Positions 8,742 to 15,249 are shown, numbered from the stretch's first letter. The stretch is 24,736 bases of DNA from JAFAVZ01 sp036009105 (GCA_036009105.1 DASYMJ010000163.1:1-24736); one strand, 5' to 3'. Notes: generated by a model from the sequence alone, not told the origin. A program made the numbers and translations.

Positions 8742-9641
8742 TTATCGCGCCGTGCTCTTGATCCGCTCCTCCAGCACGATGTCCTTGCGGAACTCGCCGA
8801 TGCGCAGGTGCCACTCCGCCACCTGATAGAGCGCGTCGGCCGGCACCAGGCCGACCACCTCGCTCGAGATCACCGGCACGCCGAAGCGCTCCGCCTCCTC
8901 CTTCACCACCGAGAAGGCGCGGTACATCGGCGTGCGCCGGAAGTCGAGCAGGTTCATCGAGACCTGCACGATGCCGCGGCTCTTCAGCTCGATCGGCAGC
9001 GCTCGCACGAAGCGCAGCCCGCCGCTGATCCCGCGCACCGCCTTCGCACACGCCTGCGCCACTTCCAGGCGTGACGTGCCGAGCTGCATGTTGAACGCGA
9101 TGAGCGGCACGCGCGCGCCGATCACGCTCACGCCGGCCGTGGGATGCACCAGCCTCGGCCCGAAGTCCGGCAGCCAGCGCTCGTCCGTGATCTTGTGCGG
9201 GAACTGCTCGTAGCCGCCGGAACGGATCACCGGCAGCTCGCGCCGGTACTCCTGCTTGGCAGCCTGTTCATAGAGATAGACCGGCACCTGAAATCGCGCC
9301 GCCACATCGCGCCCGAACCGCTCCGCCGCCGCGACGCATTGCGCCATGGTCGTCCCCTCCAGCGGCACGAACGGCACCACGTCCACCGCCCCCACCCGCG
9401 GATGCGCGCCGCGATGGATGCGCAGGTCGATGCGCGCCACGGCGATCTCGAACAGCCGCATGGTCGCCTCCCGGATCGCCGGCTCGCTCTCCGAGATGTA
9501 CGTGAAGACGGACCGGTTGTGATCGGGATCGGAGTGGATGTTCAGCAGGCGCACATCAGGCGCGGCGCGCACCGCGTCCGCGACCGCATCGATCGTCGCC
9601 TGCTCGCGGCCTTCGCTGATATTGGGGACGCACTCGAACAT
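8742..9641 (-). CDS. ftcD: Glutamate formimidoyltransferase
   Basis: This 299-residue protein matches the formiminotransferase half of FTCD; the cyclodeaminase half is absent, as in many bacteria. It transfers the formimino group of N-formimino-glutamate to tetrahydrofolate, ending histidine breakdown. Family landmarks are ECVPNISEG (3-11), NRSVFTYIS, RIDLRIHRGAHPRVGAVDVVPFVP (around 100, including the HRGAHPR catalytic-histidine region), GPRLVHPTAGVSVIGAR and IAFNMQL. The open frame continues 22 codons upstream, but those are translated heptamer repeat; ATG 9641 gives the conserved MFECVPNISEG start. No Shine-Dalgarno is evident. No hutH or hutU is nearby. It lies 80 nt after hpt and 7 nt before the S41 peptidase. 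Confidence 0.95.
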   Translation of the reverse strand: MFECVPNISEGREQATIDAVADAVRAAPDVRLLNIHSDPDHNRSVFTYISESEPAIREATMRLFEIAVARIDLRIHRGAHPRVGAVDVVPFVPLEGTTMAQCVAAAERFGRDVAARFQVPVYLYEQAAKQEYRRELPVIRSGGYEQFPHKITDERWLPDFGPRLVHPTAGVSVIGARVPLIAFNMQLGTSRLEVAQACAKAVRGISGGLRFVRALPIELKSRGIVQVSMNLLDFRRTPMYRAFSVVKEEAERFGVPVISSEVVGLVPADALYQVAEWHLRIGEFRKDIVLEERIKSTAR

Positions 9642-9648
9642 GAGAAGC

Positions 9649-9723
9649 AGTTGTCGGTTGTCAGTGATCAGTTGTCGATAGTTGCCGGTTCTACTGACAA
9701 CCAGCAACTGACAACTGACAACT
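9649..9723 (-). repeat. Heptamer inverted repeat 3 (AACTGAC units)
   Basis: The arms at 9649-9678 and 9694-9723 match at 22 of 30 positions: the outer 16 nt pair at 15, and a further 6-nt block pairs inside. The right arm is a clean run of ACTGACA heptamers; the left is a diverged run of AGTTGTC. The repeat fills the hpt-ftcD junction: one end overlaps the hpt stop codon (9722-9724), and the other stops 8 nt before the ftcD ATG (9641). It has the same architecture as repeats 1 and 2. Confidence 0.85.
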
Positions 9724-10237
9724 AGTCCGACAGCACCTGTATCTCCGGAATGTTCCGATACTTCTCCGCGAAATCCAGCCCGTAGCCGATCACGAACTGC
9801 GGATCGATCGAGAAGCCGACATAGTCGGCGCTGAACGGCACCTTGCGCGCCTTCGGCTTGTCCAGGAACGTCGCCGTCTTCACCACCGAGGCGCCGCGGC
9901 TCTCGATGTAGCGGAAGACCTCGCGCATGGAGAGGCCGCTGTCGATGATGTCCTCCACGATCAGCACCGCCTTGCCGTGCATGTCCAGCTGGGGCTCCTT
10001 GAGGATGGTCACCACGCCGGACGAATACTTCTGGTTCCCGTAGCTGGAGATCTGGATGAAATCCATCGCCACGTCCGTCGTGATGTTGCGCACCAGATCG
10101 GTGGCGAAGAAGACCGCCCCTTTCAAAACGCAGAGGGCGATGAGCTCCTGGCCGGCGAAGTCGGCCTCGATCTGCCTGCCCATCTCCGCTACCCGTCGTT
10201 CGATGTCCTGCCGGCTGATTAACGTCGTCTGTGCCAT
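9722..10237 (-). CDS. hpt: Hypoxanthine phosphoribosyltransferase
   Basis: This 171-residue cytoplasmic purine-salvage enzyme makes IMP and GMP from hypoxanthine or guanine and PRPP. The PRPP-binding loop is VLIVEDIIDSGLS (91-103), with the adjacent acidic pair E95-D96. LKGAVFFATDL (38-48) and QISSYGNQ (62-69, flexible-loop region) are typical of type I bacterial Hpt. FLDKPKARK and YVGFSIDPQFVIGYGLDF form the purine-binding C-terminus. ATG 10237 fits the family start. A TAGAAT -10 box ends 10 nt upstream, with CCGACA 17 nt before it as a plausible -35, and there is no Shine-Dalgarno, so the mRNA may be leaderless. It heads the minus-strand run through ftcD. Confidence 0.97.
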   Translation of the reverse strand: MAQTTLISRQDIERRVAEMGRQIEADFAGQELIALCVLKGAVFFATDLVRNITTDVAMDFIQISSYGNQKYSSGVVTILKEPQLDMHGKAVLIVEDIIDSGLSMREVFRYIESRGASVVKTATFLDKPKARKVPFSADYVGFSIDPQFVIGYGLDFAEKYRNIPEIQVLSD

Positions 10238-10247
10238 TCGTGGCAGA

Positions 10248-10276
10248 ATTCTAAGTCAGGTCAGCGTTCATGTCGG
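10248..10276 (-). promoter_or_regulatory. hpt promoter, predicted leaderless
   Basis: On the minus strand, CCGACA (10276-10271) and TAGAAT (10253-10248) are 17 nt apart. TAGAAT ends 10 nt before the hpt ATG (10237), putting the expected transcription start within about 4 nt of the start codon. Confidence 0.55.
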
Positions 10277-11817
10277 TTGCAGAAATCGGTGCGCTCCACG
10301 CGCGCTACGTTCGCATGAGCGACCGCTTCAAGTCGCTCTGGACCTATCACCAGTTCGCCGCCGGCGTGTTCAAGAACTTCCTCGGCCAGCCTCTGCCCTA
10401 CGCCGTCGACTTCCAGAAGATGTTCGAGCGCATCAAGGCCATCGGCGGCACCATCAACGCCGCGCAGGCCGCCGATGCACAATCGGCGCTGGGGACCAGC
10501 GAGCAGGCCCTCGACCGCGTCTACCGCCAGGTGCTCGACGCCGACGCGCGCATCGCCCCCTCCATGCTTCGCCGCTTCCTCGAGAAGGTGAAGAAGCAGG
10601 ACGAGACGATCATCCACTCCCTCATCAAGTTCTACCTCTACGCCGACGCGGTGGAGAGCGACTGCCGCGACAAGCTCGACTTCCTCTTCACCCGCATCGG
10701 GGAGGACTTCATCGCCGAGCGCGGCGAGTACTGGTCGCGCGACTCGCTGGAGTTCCGGGAGAAGATCATCGCCCTGGTGGCCATCCTCCGCGTGGCCGAG
10801 CCGCCCCAGGAGGAAGTGGTGCGCCTCATCCGCGCCATCCGCTCCATGCGGGAGGAGGTGCAGAAGGCCGAGCGCTTCGAGGAGCTGACCGACCGGAGCC
10901 TGCTGCGCAACGCCCGCACCTTCAAGCACCGCATCGGCGACCTCTACTTTCAGGCCGACGTCCTGCTGGCCATCGTGGAGCTCAACGTCTCCACCAAGAA
11001 TCGCTTCATGAAGCTCTATCAGGGGGAGGAGCAGCGCCTCTTGACCGATGCCGACAAGCTGATGGAGCACGGCTCGGCCATCGAGCGCAATTTCGGCGAC
11101 AAGAACCCGGAGCTCATCGACGAGATCGCCCGCTTCCGCGTCGCGAAGGAGCGCTTCGACGAGCTCCGCGCGCAGTCGAACGTCAAGCACGACGTGATCA
11201 CGAACCTGAAGTCGTCCATGACGAACATCATGGCCCAGCTCGACCGCGGCCTCGGCGCCGAGGAGGAGACCACCGCCGATCTGCCGGAGGCCTTCTTCGA
11301 CGAGACCGAGCAGCAGGAGGAGATCGCGGCGCGCTTCGGGCGCGACGAGTTCCTGCTGCGGTTCCTCACCCGCATCGCCGTCGCGCTCTCGCCCTTCGGC
11401 GCGGACGTCACCACCGAACAGATCGCCGAGGCGCCTTCGGTGAAGGAGCTGCGGCTCGAGCCGTGGGAGATCGATGCCTGGCGCCAGCTCTTCGGCCGCG
11501 CGCCGCGCGTGGAGGAGGAGAACGAGGAGCTGTGGATGCTCTTCCTCCGCGCCGCCGCGCTGCGGGTGAAGGTGGACGAAGAGGCGACCATCATCGCCAC
11601 GGCCATGGCCGCCGGCGTCCGCCCGGAGGCGGAGATCCTCTCCAGCGCGAAGCTGAGCCTCGATTGCGCGAAGGAGCTCGACGAGCACTTCAACGACTTC
11701 CTGCACGAGGCCGTCTACGACACGCACGCCCGCTTCGTGCATCAGCTGTATCGCTCTCGCTTCCGCCTGCTGCGCGGCTTCAGCGGACTGTGGCTGATAT
11801 ACGATCGGCAATCGTAG
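10270..11817 (+). CDS. Conserved-looking helical protein of unknown function (515 aa)
   Basis: I do not recognise a family. The protein is 515 residues, strongly charged and almost entirely predictable as alpha-helix, without signal peptide, membrane span or cysteine cluster (a few isolated Cys), suggesting a soluble cytoplasmic protein. An N-terminal segment (HQFAAGVFKNFLG, 27-39) is aromatic and conserved-looking. The middle is Glu/Arg-rich with coiled-coil-like heptads (about 175-300), followed by an acidic linker (ETTADLPEAFFDETEQQEE) and a second helical domain. Codon use is the same GC-rich pattern as its neighbours, so it is a real resident gene. It is divergent from hpt, 32 nt apart, and upstream of the FAH gene. 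I see no Shine-Dalgarno or convincing -10 at the ATG; an upstream-shifted start is not available. Confidence 0.85.
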   Translation: MSVAEIGALHARYVRMSDRFKSLWTYHQFAAGVFKNFLGQPLPYAVDFQKMFERIKAIGGTINAAQAADAQSALGTSEQALDRVYRQVLDADARIAPSMLRRFLEKVKKQDETIIHSLIKFYLYADAVESDCRDKLDFLFTRIGEDFIAERGEYWSRDSLEFREKIIALVAILRVAEPPQEEVVRLIRAIRSMREEVQKAERFEELTDRSLLRNARTFKHRIGDLYFQADVLLAIVELNVSTKNRFMKLYQGEEQRLLTDADKLMEHGSAIERNFGDKNPELIDEIARFRVAKERFDELRAQSNVKHDVITNLKSSMTNIMAQLDRGLGAEEETTADLPEAFFDETEQQEEIAARFGRDEFLLRFLTRIAVALSPFGADVTTEQIAEAPSVKELRLEPWEIDAWRQLFGRAPRVEEENEELWMLFLRAAALRVKVDEEATIIATAMAAGVRPEAEILSSAKLSLDCAKELDEHFNDFLHEAVYDTHARFVHQLYRSRFRLLRGFSGLWLIYDRQS

Positions 11818-11832
11818 CGGGCCCGGCCCGCT
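11816..11832 (+). terminator. Hairpin after the 515-aa protein gene
   Basis: AGCGGGC/GCCCGCT form a perfect 7-bp stem with a CCG loop, beginning within the stop codon of the preceding gene. No T-run follows, so it may be a pause, a factor-dependent terminator or an RNA-stabilising hairpin rather than a full intrinsic terminator. Confidence 0.4.
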
Positions 11833-11866
11833 GCGCTGACAGGCCAAGCCTCGGCGACCGAGAACC

Positions 11867-12625
11867 ATGAAAATCTACCGCTTCCTCGAACAGAACAAAG
11901 CGCGGGTCGGCGTCGGCGAGAACGACCGCATCTGGCGCTACGACGGCACCGATGCCTTCCACGTGGGCAAAGTGGAAGACTCGCGGCCGATGCCGCTCTC
12001 CGAGGCGAAGCTGCTGCCGCCGGTGGTTCCGTCCAAGATCGTGGCCGTCGGCCGCAACTACGCCGAGCATGCGAAGGAGCTGGGCAACGAGGCGCCGAGC
12101 GAGCCGATCATCTTCCTCAAGCCGCCCACCGCCCTCCTCGCGCCGGGCGGCGCGATCGTCCGCCCGCCGCAATCGCAGCGAGTCGATTTCGAGGGCGAGC
12201 TGGCCATCGTGATCAGCCACGAGGCGCGCAACATCCGCCGCGAAGACTGGCGCTCGTACGTCCTCGGCTTCACCTGCGCGAACGACGTCACCGCGCGCGA
12301 CCTGCAGAAGAAGGACGTGCAGTTCACCCGCGGCAAGGGCTTCGACACGTTCTGCCCGTTGGGGCCCTGCATCGAGACGGAGCTCGATCCGTCCTCGCTC
12401 TCCGTGCAGACGCGCCTGAACGGCGAGGTGCGCCAGGACGGCAACACCAGCCAGATGATCTTCCCCTGCGACTTCGTCCTCGAGTTCGTCTCCTCCATCA
12501 TGACCCTGCTGCCGGGCGACGTGATCCTCACCGGCACGCCGGCCGGCGTCGGTCCCATGGCCCCCGGCGACACGGTGGAGGTGGAGATCGAGCGCATCGG
12601 CACGCTCCGTAATGTCGTTGCGTGA
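11867..12625 (+). CDS. Fumarylacetoacetate hydrolase-family protein
   Basis: The 252-residue protein belongs to the FAH superfamily, which hydrolyses or decarboxylates C-C bonds in acylpyruvates and aromatic-catabolism intermediates. The divalent-metal ligands are visible as E109 and E111 (VDFEGELA, 106-113) and D140 (ANDVTARDLQ, 138-147). Other landmarks are VGRNYAEHAKELG (61-73), FLKPPTALL (83-91), RGKGFDTFCPLGP and LTGTPAGVGPM near the C-terminus. The small size and N-terminal layout fit YcgM/acylpyruvase or HpaG-like isomerase/decarboxylase members rather than the long eukaryote-type FAH. No aromatic-degradation genes are nearby, so the substrate cannot be assigned. The 3' end overlaps the next gene by 14 nt. 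Confidence 0.93.
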   Translation: MKIYRFLEQNKARVGVGENDRIWRYDGTDAFHVGKVEDSRPMPLSEAKLLPPVVPSKIVAVGRNYAEHAKELGNEAPSEPIIFLKPPTALLAPGGAIVRPPQSQRVDFEGELAIVISHEARNIRREDWRSYVLGFTCANDVTARDLQKKDVQFTRGKGFDTFCPLGPCIETELDPSSLSVQTRLNGEVRQDGNTSQMIFPCDFVLEFVSSIMTLLPGDVILTGTPAGVGPMAPGDTVEVEIERIGTLRNVVA

Positions 12626-13664
12626 CAAGCTCCTCCGCCTCTTCCCTCAGTTGCGGCGCCTCCCCGCCGGCGCGTACGTCGTCGGCGGCGCGGTGCGCGA
12701 CCTGCTCCTCGCCCGCGAGCCGGCGGACGTAGATGTCGCCTCCCCGGATCCTCTCGCCTGCGCCGAAGCCCTCGGCCGCAAGGTCATCCGCCTCGGCCGC
12801 GAGGAGCACCTCAGCGCCTGGCGCGTCGCCTCCGGCCCGCACATCTACGACTTCGCGCCGATCGAGGTCGACATCCAGCAGGACCTCGCCCGCCGCGATT
12901 TCACCATCAACGCGATGGCGGTCGACCTCTCCTCGGGCTCGCTGCTCGACCCTTTCGACGGCCAGGCCGATCTCACGCGCCGCCTGGTGCGCATGGTCGA
13001 CCCCACGAACTTCGATGACGACCCGCTGCGGATGCTGAAGGCGGTGCGCATGGCCGTCCGCCTCGACTTCACGATCGATACTGCCACGGTCGGCGCCATC
13101 CGTCCCCGCGTCGCGGCCGTGACAAACGTGGCCGCGGAGCGCATCGAGTACGAGCTGGGGGCGATCTTCTCCGCCTCCCGCTTCGCCACCGCCGTCCGCC
13201 TGCTCCGCGAGACCGCGCTCGATGTCCCGCTCTTCGGTCGCTCCTTGCCCGCCTTCACGGTGGAAGACGTCTCCCTCGCCGGCGCCTACGCCCTCCTGCT
13301 GGACGACCCTCGCCCGTTCGCCGAACGCTGGCGCTGGAGCGAGTCGCTCCTCCGCGAGGTGCTCACGCTGCAGCACCTGATCGGGCAGCACGACCTGATG
13401 GCGCTCTACGACGCCGGGCCCCGCGTGGCCGCCCAACTCCCCGCCGTGCTCCGCGCCCTGGGACGCGACGCGGACGTGACCATGCCGGAGTTCACCATCC
13501 GCCCGCTGCTCAACGGCTCGGAGATCACCGCCGTCACGAACGTGCAGCCCGGCCCTGCGCTCGGCCGCATCAAACGCGCGCTGCTCGAGGCGCAGGTGCT
13601 GGGCACGGTGCGGACGCGGGAGGAGGCGGAGCAGTTCGTGTCAGCGGGCGGCGCTGTAGAATGA
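12612..13664 (+). CDS. cca: tRNA nucleotidyltransferase / poly(A) polymerase family protein
   Basis: The 350-residue class II nucleotidyltransferase would add or repair the CCA end of tRNA. Signatures: GGAVRDLLL (25-33), the DVD metal pair (39-41), RRDFTINAMA (94-103) for nucleotide selection, and DDPLRMLKAVRMAVRL (136-151), the neck region. It is shorter than E. coli Cca and lacks an HD phosphohydrolase domain. The C-terminal part, PLLNGSEI, resembles the tail of bacterial Cca/PcnB-like proteins. CCA-adding, A-adding or poly(A) polymerase activity cannot be separated by eye. ATG 12612 lies within the end of the FAH gene (14-nt overlap), implying coupling. The toxin-antitoxin pair starts 5 nt after its stop. 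Confidence 0.92.
   Translation: MSLRDKLLRLFPQLRRLPAGAYVVGGAVRDLLLAREPADVDVASPDPLACAEALGRKVIRLGREEHLSAWRVASGPHIYDFAPIEVDIQQDLARRDFTINAMAVDLSSGSLLDPFDGQADLTRRLVRMVDPTNFDDDPLRMLKAVRMAVRLDFTIDTATVGAIRPRVAAVTNVAAERIEYELGAIFSASRFATAVRLLRETALDVPLFGRSLPAFTVEDVSLAGAYALLLDDPRPFAERWRWSESLLREVLTLQHLIGQHDLMALYDAGPRVAAQLPAVLRALGRDADVTMPEFTIRPLLNGSEITAVTNVQPGPALGRIKRALLEAQVLGTVRTREEAEQFVSAGGAVE
13657..13662 (+). promoter_or_regulatory. -10 box for the antitoxin, predicted leaderless
   Basis: TAGAAT ends 6 nt before the antitoxin ATG at 13669. It overlaps the cca stop codon, and the antitoxin has no Shine-Dalgarno. The toxin-antitoxin operon could be transcribed on its own from here, although read-through from cca is also possible. 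Confidence 0.5.
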
Positions 13665-13668
13665 ACGC

Positions 13669-13956
13669 ATGACGATCGTCACCCCCAGTGACGTCCACCT
13701 CGATTTCGAGGAGCTCGCCGATGAAGCACTCGATCTGGCTGAGCCGATCTTCGTTCGCCGCCCTGGCAAGGAGGGCGTGGCCATCATTGCCGAGGCCGAG
13801 TTGCGGAGCCTGATCGAGACCGCCCATCTGTTCGGGACGAGAGCCAACGCCAGGCGGATTCTGGAAGCTCTGGACAGCGCCGATCGTGGCGATGGAAAAG
13901 CAATGACCCTCGAGGAGCTACGGAGAGAGTTGGGGCTTGGCGACGGCGAACGTTAG
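13669..13956 (+). CDS. YefM/Phd-family antitoxin
   Basis: This 95-residue acidic protein is the antitoxin of a type II module: it would bind and neutralise the downstream YoeB-type toxin and usually represses its own operon. The core segment VAIIAEAELRSLIETAHLFG (about 37-56), followed by TRANARRILEALDSADRG, matches YefM, where a short DNA-binding fold leads to the helix ending in the toxin-binding tail. The N-terminal part is more divergent than in E. coli YefM. Identification rests equally on the clear YoeB partner, which overlaps its end by 20 nt. ATG 13669 follows a TAGAAT box by 6 nt. Codon use is a little less GC-biased than in cca, consistent with but not proof of horizontal gain. Confidence 0.9.
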   Translation: MTIVTPSDVHLDFEELADEALDLAEPIFVRRPGKEGVAIIAEAELRSLIETAHLFGTRANARRILEALDSADRGDGKAMTLEELRRELGLGDGER

Positions 13957-14212
13957 GCGGCGGGCGGTGATGGAACCGCAGTTCCTCGAAGACCTGCGGT
14001 ACTGGATCGCGGAAGATCGCCGCATCGCGCTTCGTGCAATGCAGCTGGTCGAATCGATCCTTCGCGATCCCTTTCAGGGCATCGGTAAGCCTGAGCCGCT
14101 CCGGCACGGCAGGATGTCAATGTGGTCCCGCCGGCTTACGGAGGAACATCGGATCGTCTACCTGGTACACGACGACCGGATCGAGTTCCTCCAGGCGCGC
14201 TATCACTACTGA
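13937..14212 (+). CDS. yoeB: YoeB-family mRNA interferase toxin
   Basis: The 91-residue RelE/ParE-fold toxin is expected to cleave ribosome-bound mRNA when free of antitoxin. Comparison with E. coli YoeB places the catalytic residues: E53 (GKPEPLRHG), R72 (TEEHR), and H90-Y91 of the terminal ARYHY. WSRRLTEEHRIVYLV (63-77) is near-diagnostic. All active-site residues are present, so the toxin looks functional. The start is uncertain: TTG 13937 keeps the first beta-strand (VRRRAVMEPQF), whereas GTG 13967 or ATG 13970 would cut it. TTG overlaps the antitoxin by 20 nt, suiting coupled, low-level translation. It is convergent with the DUF4097-like gene, with only 2 nt between stops. Confidence 0.95.
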   Translation: MATANVRRRAVMEPQFLEDLRYWIAEDRRIALRAMQLVESILRDPFQGIGKPEPLRHGRMSMWSRRLTEEHRIVYLVHDDRIEFLQARYHY

Positions 14213-14214
14213 AG

Positions 14215-14808
14215 TCAGCGCACTAGCGTCACGTGCACCTCGCCCGCGGTGGTGTGCACCGTGACGCGCGACTTGCCGGCGGCGTTCTCCCAGTGCGTGC
14301 GGCCGGGGAAGACGCCTTCCCGGTCGATGGTGCGGTCGCCGAGGTTGGTGTGGACTTCGCCGACCAGGGCGGAGGCGTTGAGCTCGCGGACGGAGGCGCG
14401 AGGGGTCTCGAGGTGCACTTCGCCGGCGCGGAGGCTGACGTCGATGTCGCCGAAGGTGCCGCCGAGGCGGACTTCGCCGTAGCGGGTGTTGACGGCGATG
14501 GCGGTGCCGGGCGGGACCTCGATGCGCACGGAGTAGTTCGTAAAGTGGGAGCCGCCGATGCGGGCGACCGTCGCCTGGTCGCCGGCGACGCGGAGGACGA
14601 GCTTCGCGTCTTGGACCATCTCCTCGTTGCGGCGCGCGTAGCCGGAGATGGTGATGCGGTCGGCGGCGCCGTTGCGCACCGTGACCTCGCCGGCCGGGAC
14701 GTCGATGACGAGGCGGCGCACCTGGCCGCGCTGGATGGTCTGGTCGAAGCCGGCGAGGGCCGCCGTGGCGGTGAGGAGGAGCGCGCAGCAGGCGATGAGG
14801 TGTCGCAT
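14215..14808 (-). CDS. Secreted DUF4097-like beta-repeat protein
   Basis: The 197-residue protein has an N-terminal signal peptide (MRHLIACCALLLTATAALA). The rest is short repeating beta strands with Gly/Val alternation: VPAGEVTVRNGAADRITI, TRYGEVRLGGTFGDIDVSLRAGEVHL, SALVGEVHTNLG, TTAGEVHVTL, where 'GEV(H/R)' recurs at regular intervals. This is the pattern of DUF4097/putative adhesin beta-helix proteins. It probably sits in the periplasm or on the cell surface; no enzymatic function is known for the family. The upstream region lacks a clear Shine-Dalgarno or -10 box. It is convergent with yoeB; tandem hairpins for minus-strand termination lie upstream, between it and the microprotein locus, insulating it from that transcript. 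Confidence 0.8.
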   Translation of the reverse strand: MRHLIACCALLLTATAALAGFDQTIQRGQVRRLVIDVPAGEVTVRNGAADRITISGYARRNEEMVQDAKLVLRVAGDQATVARIGGSHFTNYSVRIEVPPGTAIAVNTRYGEVRLGGTFGDIDVSLRAGEVHLETPRASVRELNASALVGEVHTNLGDRTIDREGVFPGRTHWENAAGKSRVTVHTTAGEVHVTLVR

Positions 14809-14854
14809 GTACCTGACTACGGAGAAACGGCGAGCAGGTTAACGCGCGCACACG

Positions 14855-14879
14855 AAAACGCGGCGCCGGTTTCCCGGCG
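14855..14879 (-). terminator. Degenerate second copy of the microprotein terminator
   Basis: A 25-nt sequence identical to 14886-14910. It retains a 6-bp stem (CGCCGG/CCGGCG) and a run of four T on the minus strand, but lacks the last bases needed for the full 11-bp stem. It lies directly downstream of the intact terminator on the minus strand, so it may be a backup terminator made by local duplication. Confidence 0.5.
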
Positions 14880-14883
14880 TCAT

Positions 14884-14915
14884 AAAAAACGCGGCGCCGG
14901 TTTCCCGGCGCCGCG
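14884..14915 (-). terminator. Strong intrinsic terminator after the Lys/Ser microprotein
   Basis: A perfect 11-bp stem (CGCGGCGCCGG at 14890-14900 with CCGGCGCCGCG at 14905-14915) with a 4-nt loop is followed on the minus strand by six T (14889-14884). It begins 33 nt after the microprotein stop codon, as expected for a dedicated terminator. Confidence 0.9.
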
Positions 14916-14947
14916 AGTACGACTCCCCAAAAATCGATGTGTTGAGC

Positions 14948-15034
14948 TTATCTGCCCTTCTTCGACGACTTCTTGCTGCTGCTAGAACTCTTCTTCGAGG
15001 ACGAAGACTTGGACGACTTCTTCGATGCGGCCAT
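14948..15034 (-). CDS. 28-residue Lys/Ser-rich basic microprotein
   Basis: The small frame starts at ATG 15034 and ends at TAA 14948-14950. After MAAS it consists almost only of lysine and serine, with KK pairs spaced among serine runs (MAASKKSSK at the start, KKSSKKGR at the end): 15 Ser and 9 Lys of 28, no acidic residue and a very high predicted pI. The strong Shine-Dalgarno AGGTGGTGA ends 5 nt before the ATG, and an 11-bp terminator follows 33 nt after the stop. A TTGACA promoter lies about 200 nt upstream. Composition resembles histone-H1-like tails or small basic ribosome-associated peptides, so nucleic-acid binding is inferred, not shown. A +1-frame 23-codon ORF overlaps it but has no Shine-Dalgarno. 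Confidence 0.7.
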   Translation of the reverse strand: MAASKKSSKSSSSKKSSSSSKKSSKKGR

Positions 15035-15049
15035 TTTGCTCACCACCTT

Positions 15050-15208
15050 TCATGCCGTACGGGACCTCCCGGTCGCGCCTACTTGGCAAAAAGCGCCGGC
15101 CTGGGCCGGCAAACTTGCTGACGTCGGAAGGGGGAAGGAGTGGAGAGACGAAGACTGATGACCTGCGACGTTGAGTGGGATGTTCATCCAGCTCTTGGCG
15201 ATCATCAT
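15050..15208 (-). CDS. Possible 52-aa leader ORF upstream of the microprotein
   Basis: From ATG 15208 (a second ATG follows at 15205) an open frame runs to TGA 15052-15050, starting MMIAKSWMNIPLNVAG. Its first 15 codons use the same GC-ending codons as real genes here; the later part looks less coding-like and runs through the attenuator hairpin. The start lies 12 nt after the CATATT -10 box, and the stop touches the microprotein Shine-Dalgarno, which would allow translational coupling. It may be a leader peptide, a real small protein, or just untranslated leader RNA. I recognise no homologue. Confidence 0.35.
   Translation of the reverse strand: MMIAKSWMNIPLNVAGHQSSSLHSFPLPTSASLPAQAGAFCQVGATGRSRTA
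15088..15110 (-). terminator. Attenuator-like hairpin inside the microprotein leader
   Basis: On the minus strand, GCCGGCC/GGCCGGC (15110-15104 with 15101-15095, loop CA) is followed by GC and five T (15092-15088). It has intrinsic-terminator form but lies between the TTGACA promoter (15249) and the microprotein ATG (15034). Full termination here would leave a small RNA of about 125 nt; partial termination would regulate the microprotein. Confidence 0.6.
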
Positions 15209-15220
15209 TTTGTTGTCACA

Positions 15221-15249
15221 AATATGAGATCGATAACGGATATTGTCAA
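15221..15249 (-). promoter_or_regulatory. Sigma-70-type promoter of the microprotein locus
   Basis: A consensus TTGACA (15249-15244 on the minus strand) is separated by exactly 17 nt from CATATT (15226-15221). It lies in an AT-rich patch (about 15190-15290) unlike the rest of the window. It is the only place here where I see a perfect -35 hexamer. It is downstream of the last glycosyltransferase stop (15299), so the small locus has its own transcription. Confidence 0.75.

Noticed and set aside
8741..8746. GATAAT as a promoter for the S41 peptidase
   Set aside because: It overlaps the ftcD stop codon in a 7-nt intergenic gap, so it may be forced by the TAA; operon transcription explains expression.
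6563..8761. A 732-residue plus-strand frame
   Set aside because: It is the antisense of the S41 peptidase, rich in His/Arg/Pro as expected for a GC-rich shadow, with no motif.
10261..11868. A 535-residue minus-strand frame opposite the unknown helical protein
   Set aside because: Both strands are open because of high GC. The plus strand has normal amino-acid balance and helical periodicity; the minus strand has shadow-like composition.
14978..15052. A 23-codon frame (starting MKGGEQNG) overlapping the microprotein
   Set aside because: No Shine-Dalgarno precedes its ATG, whereas the Lys/Ser frame has a near-perfect one. Kept only as a minor alternative.
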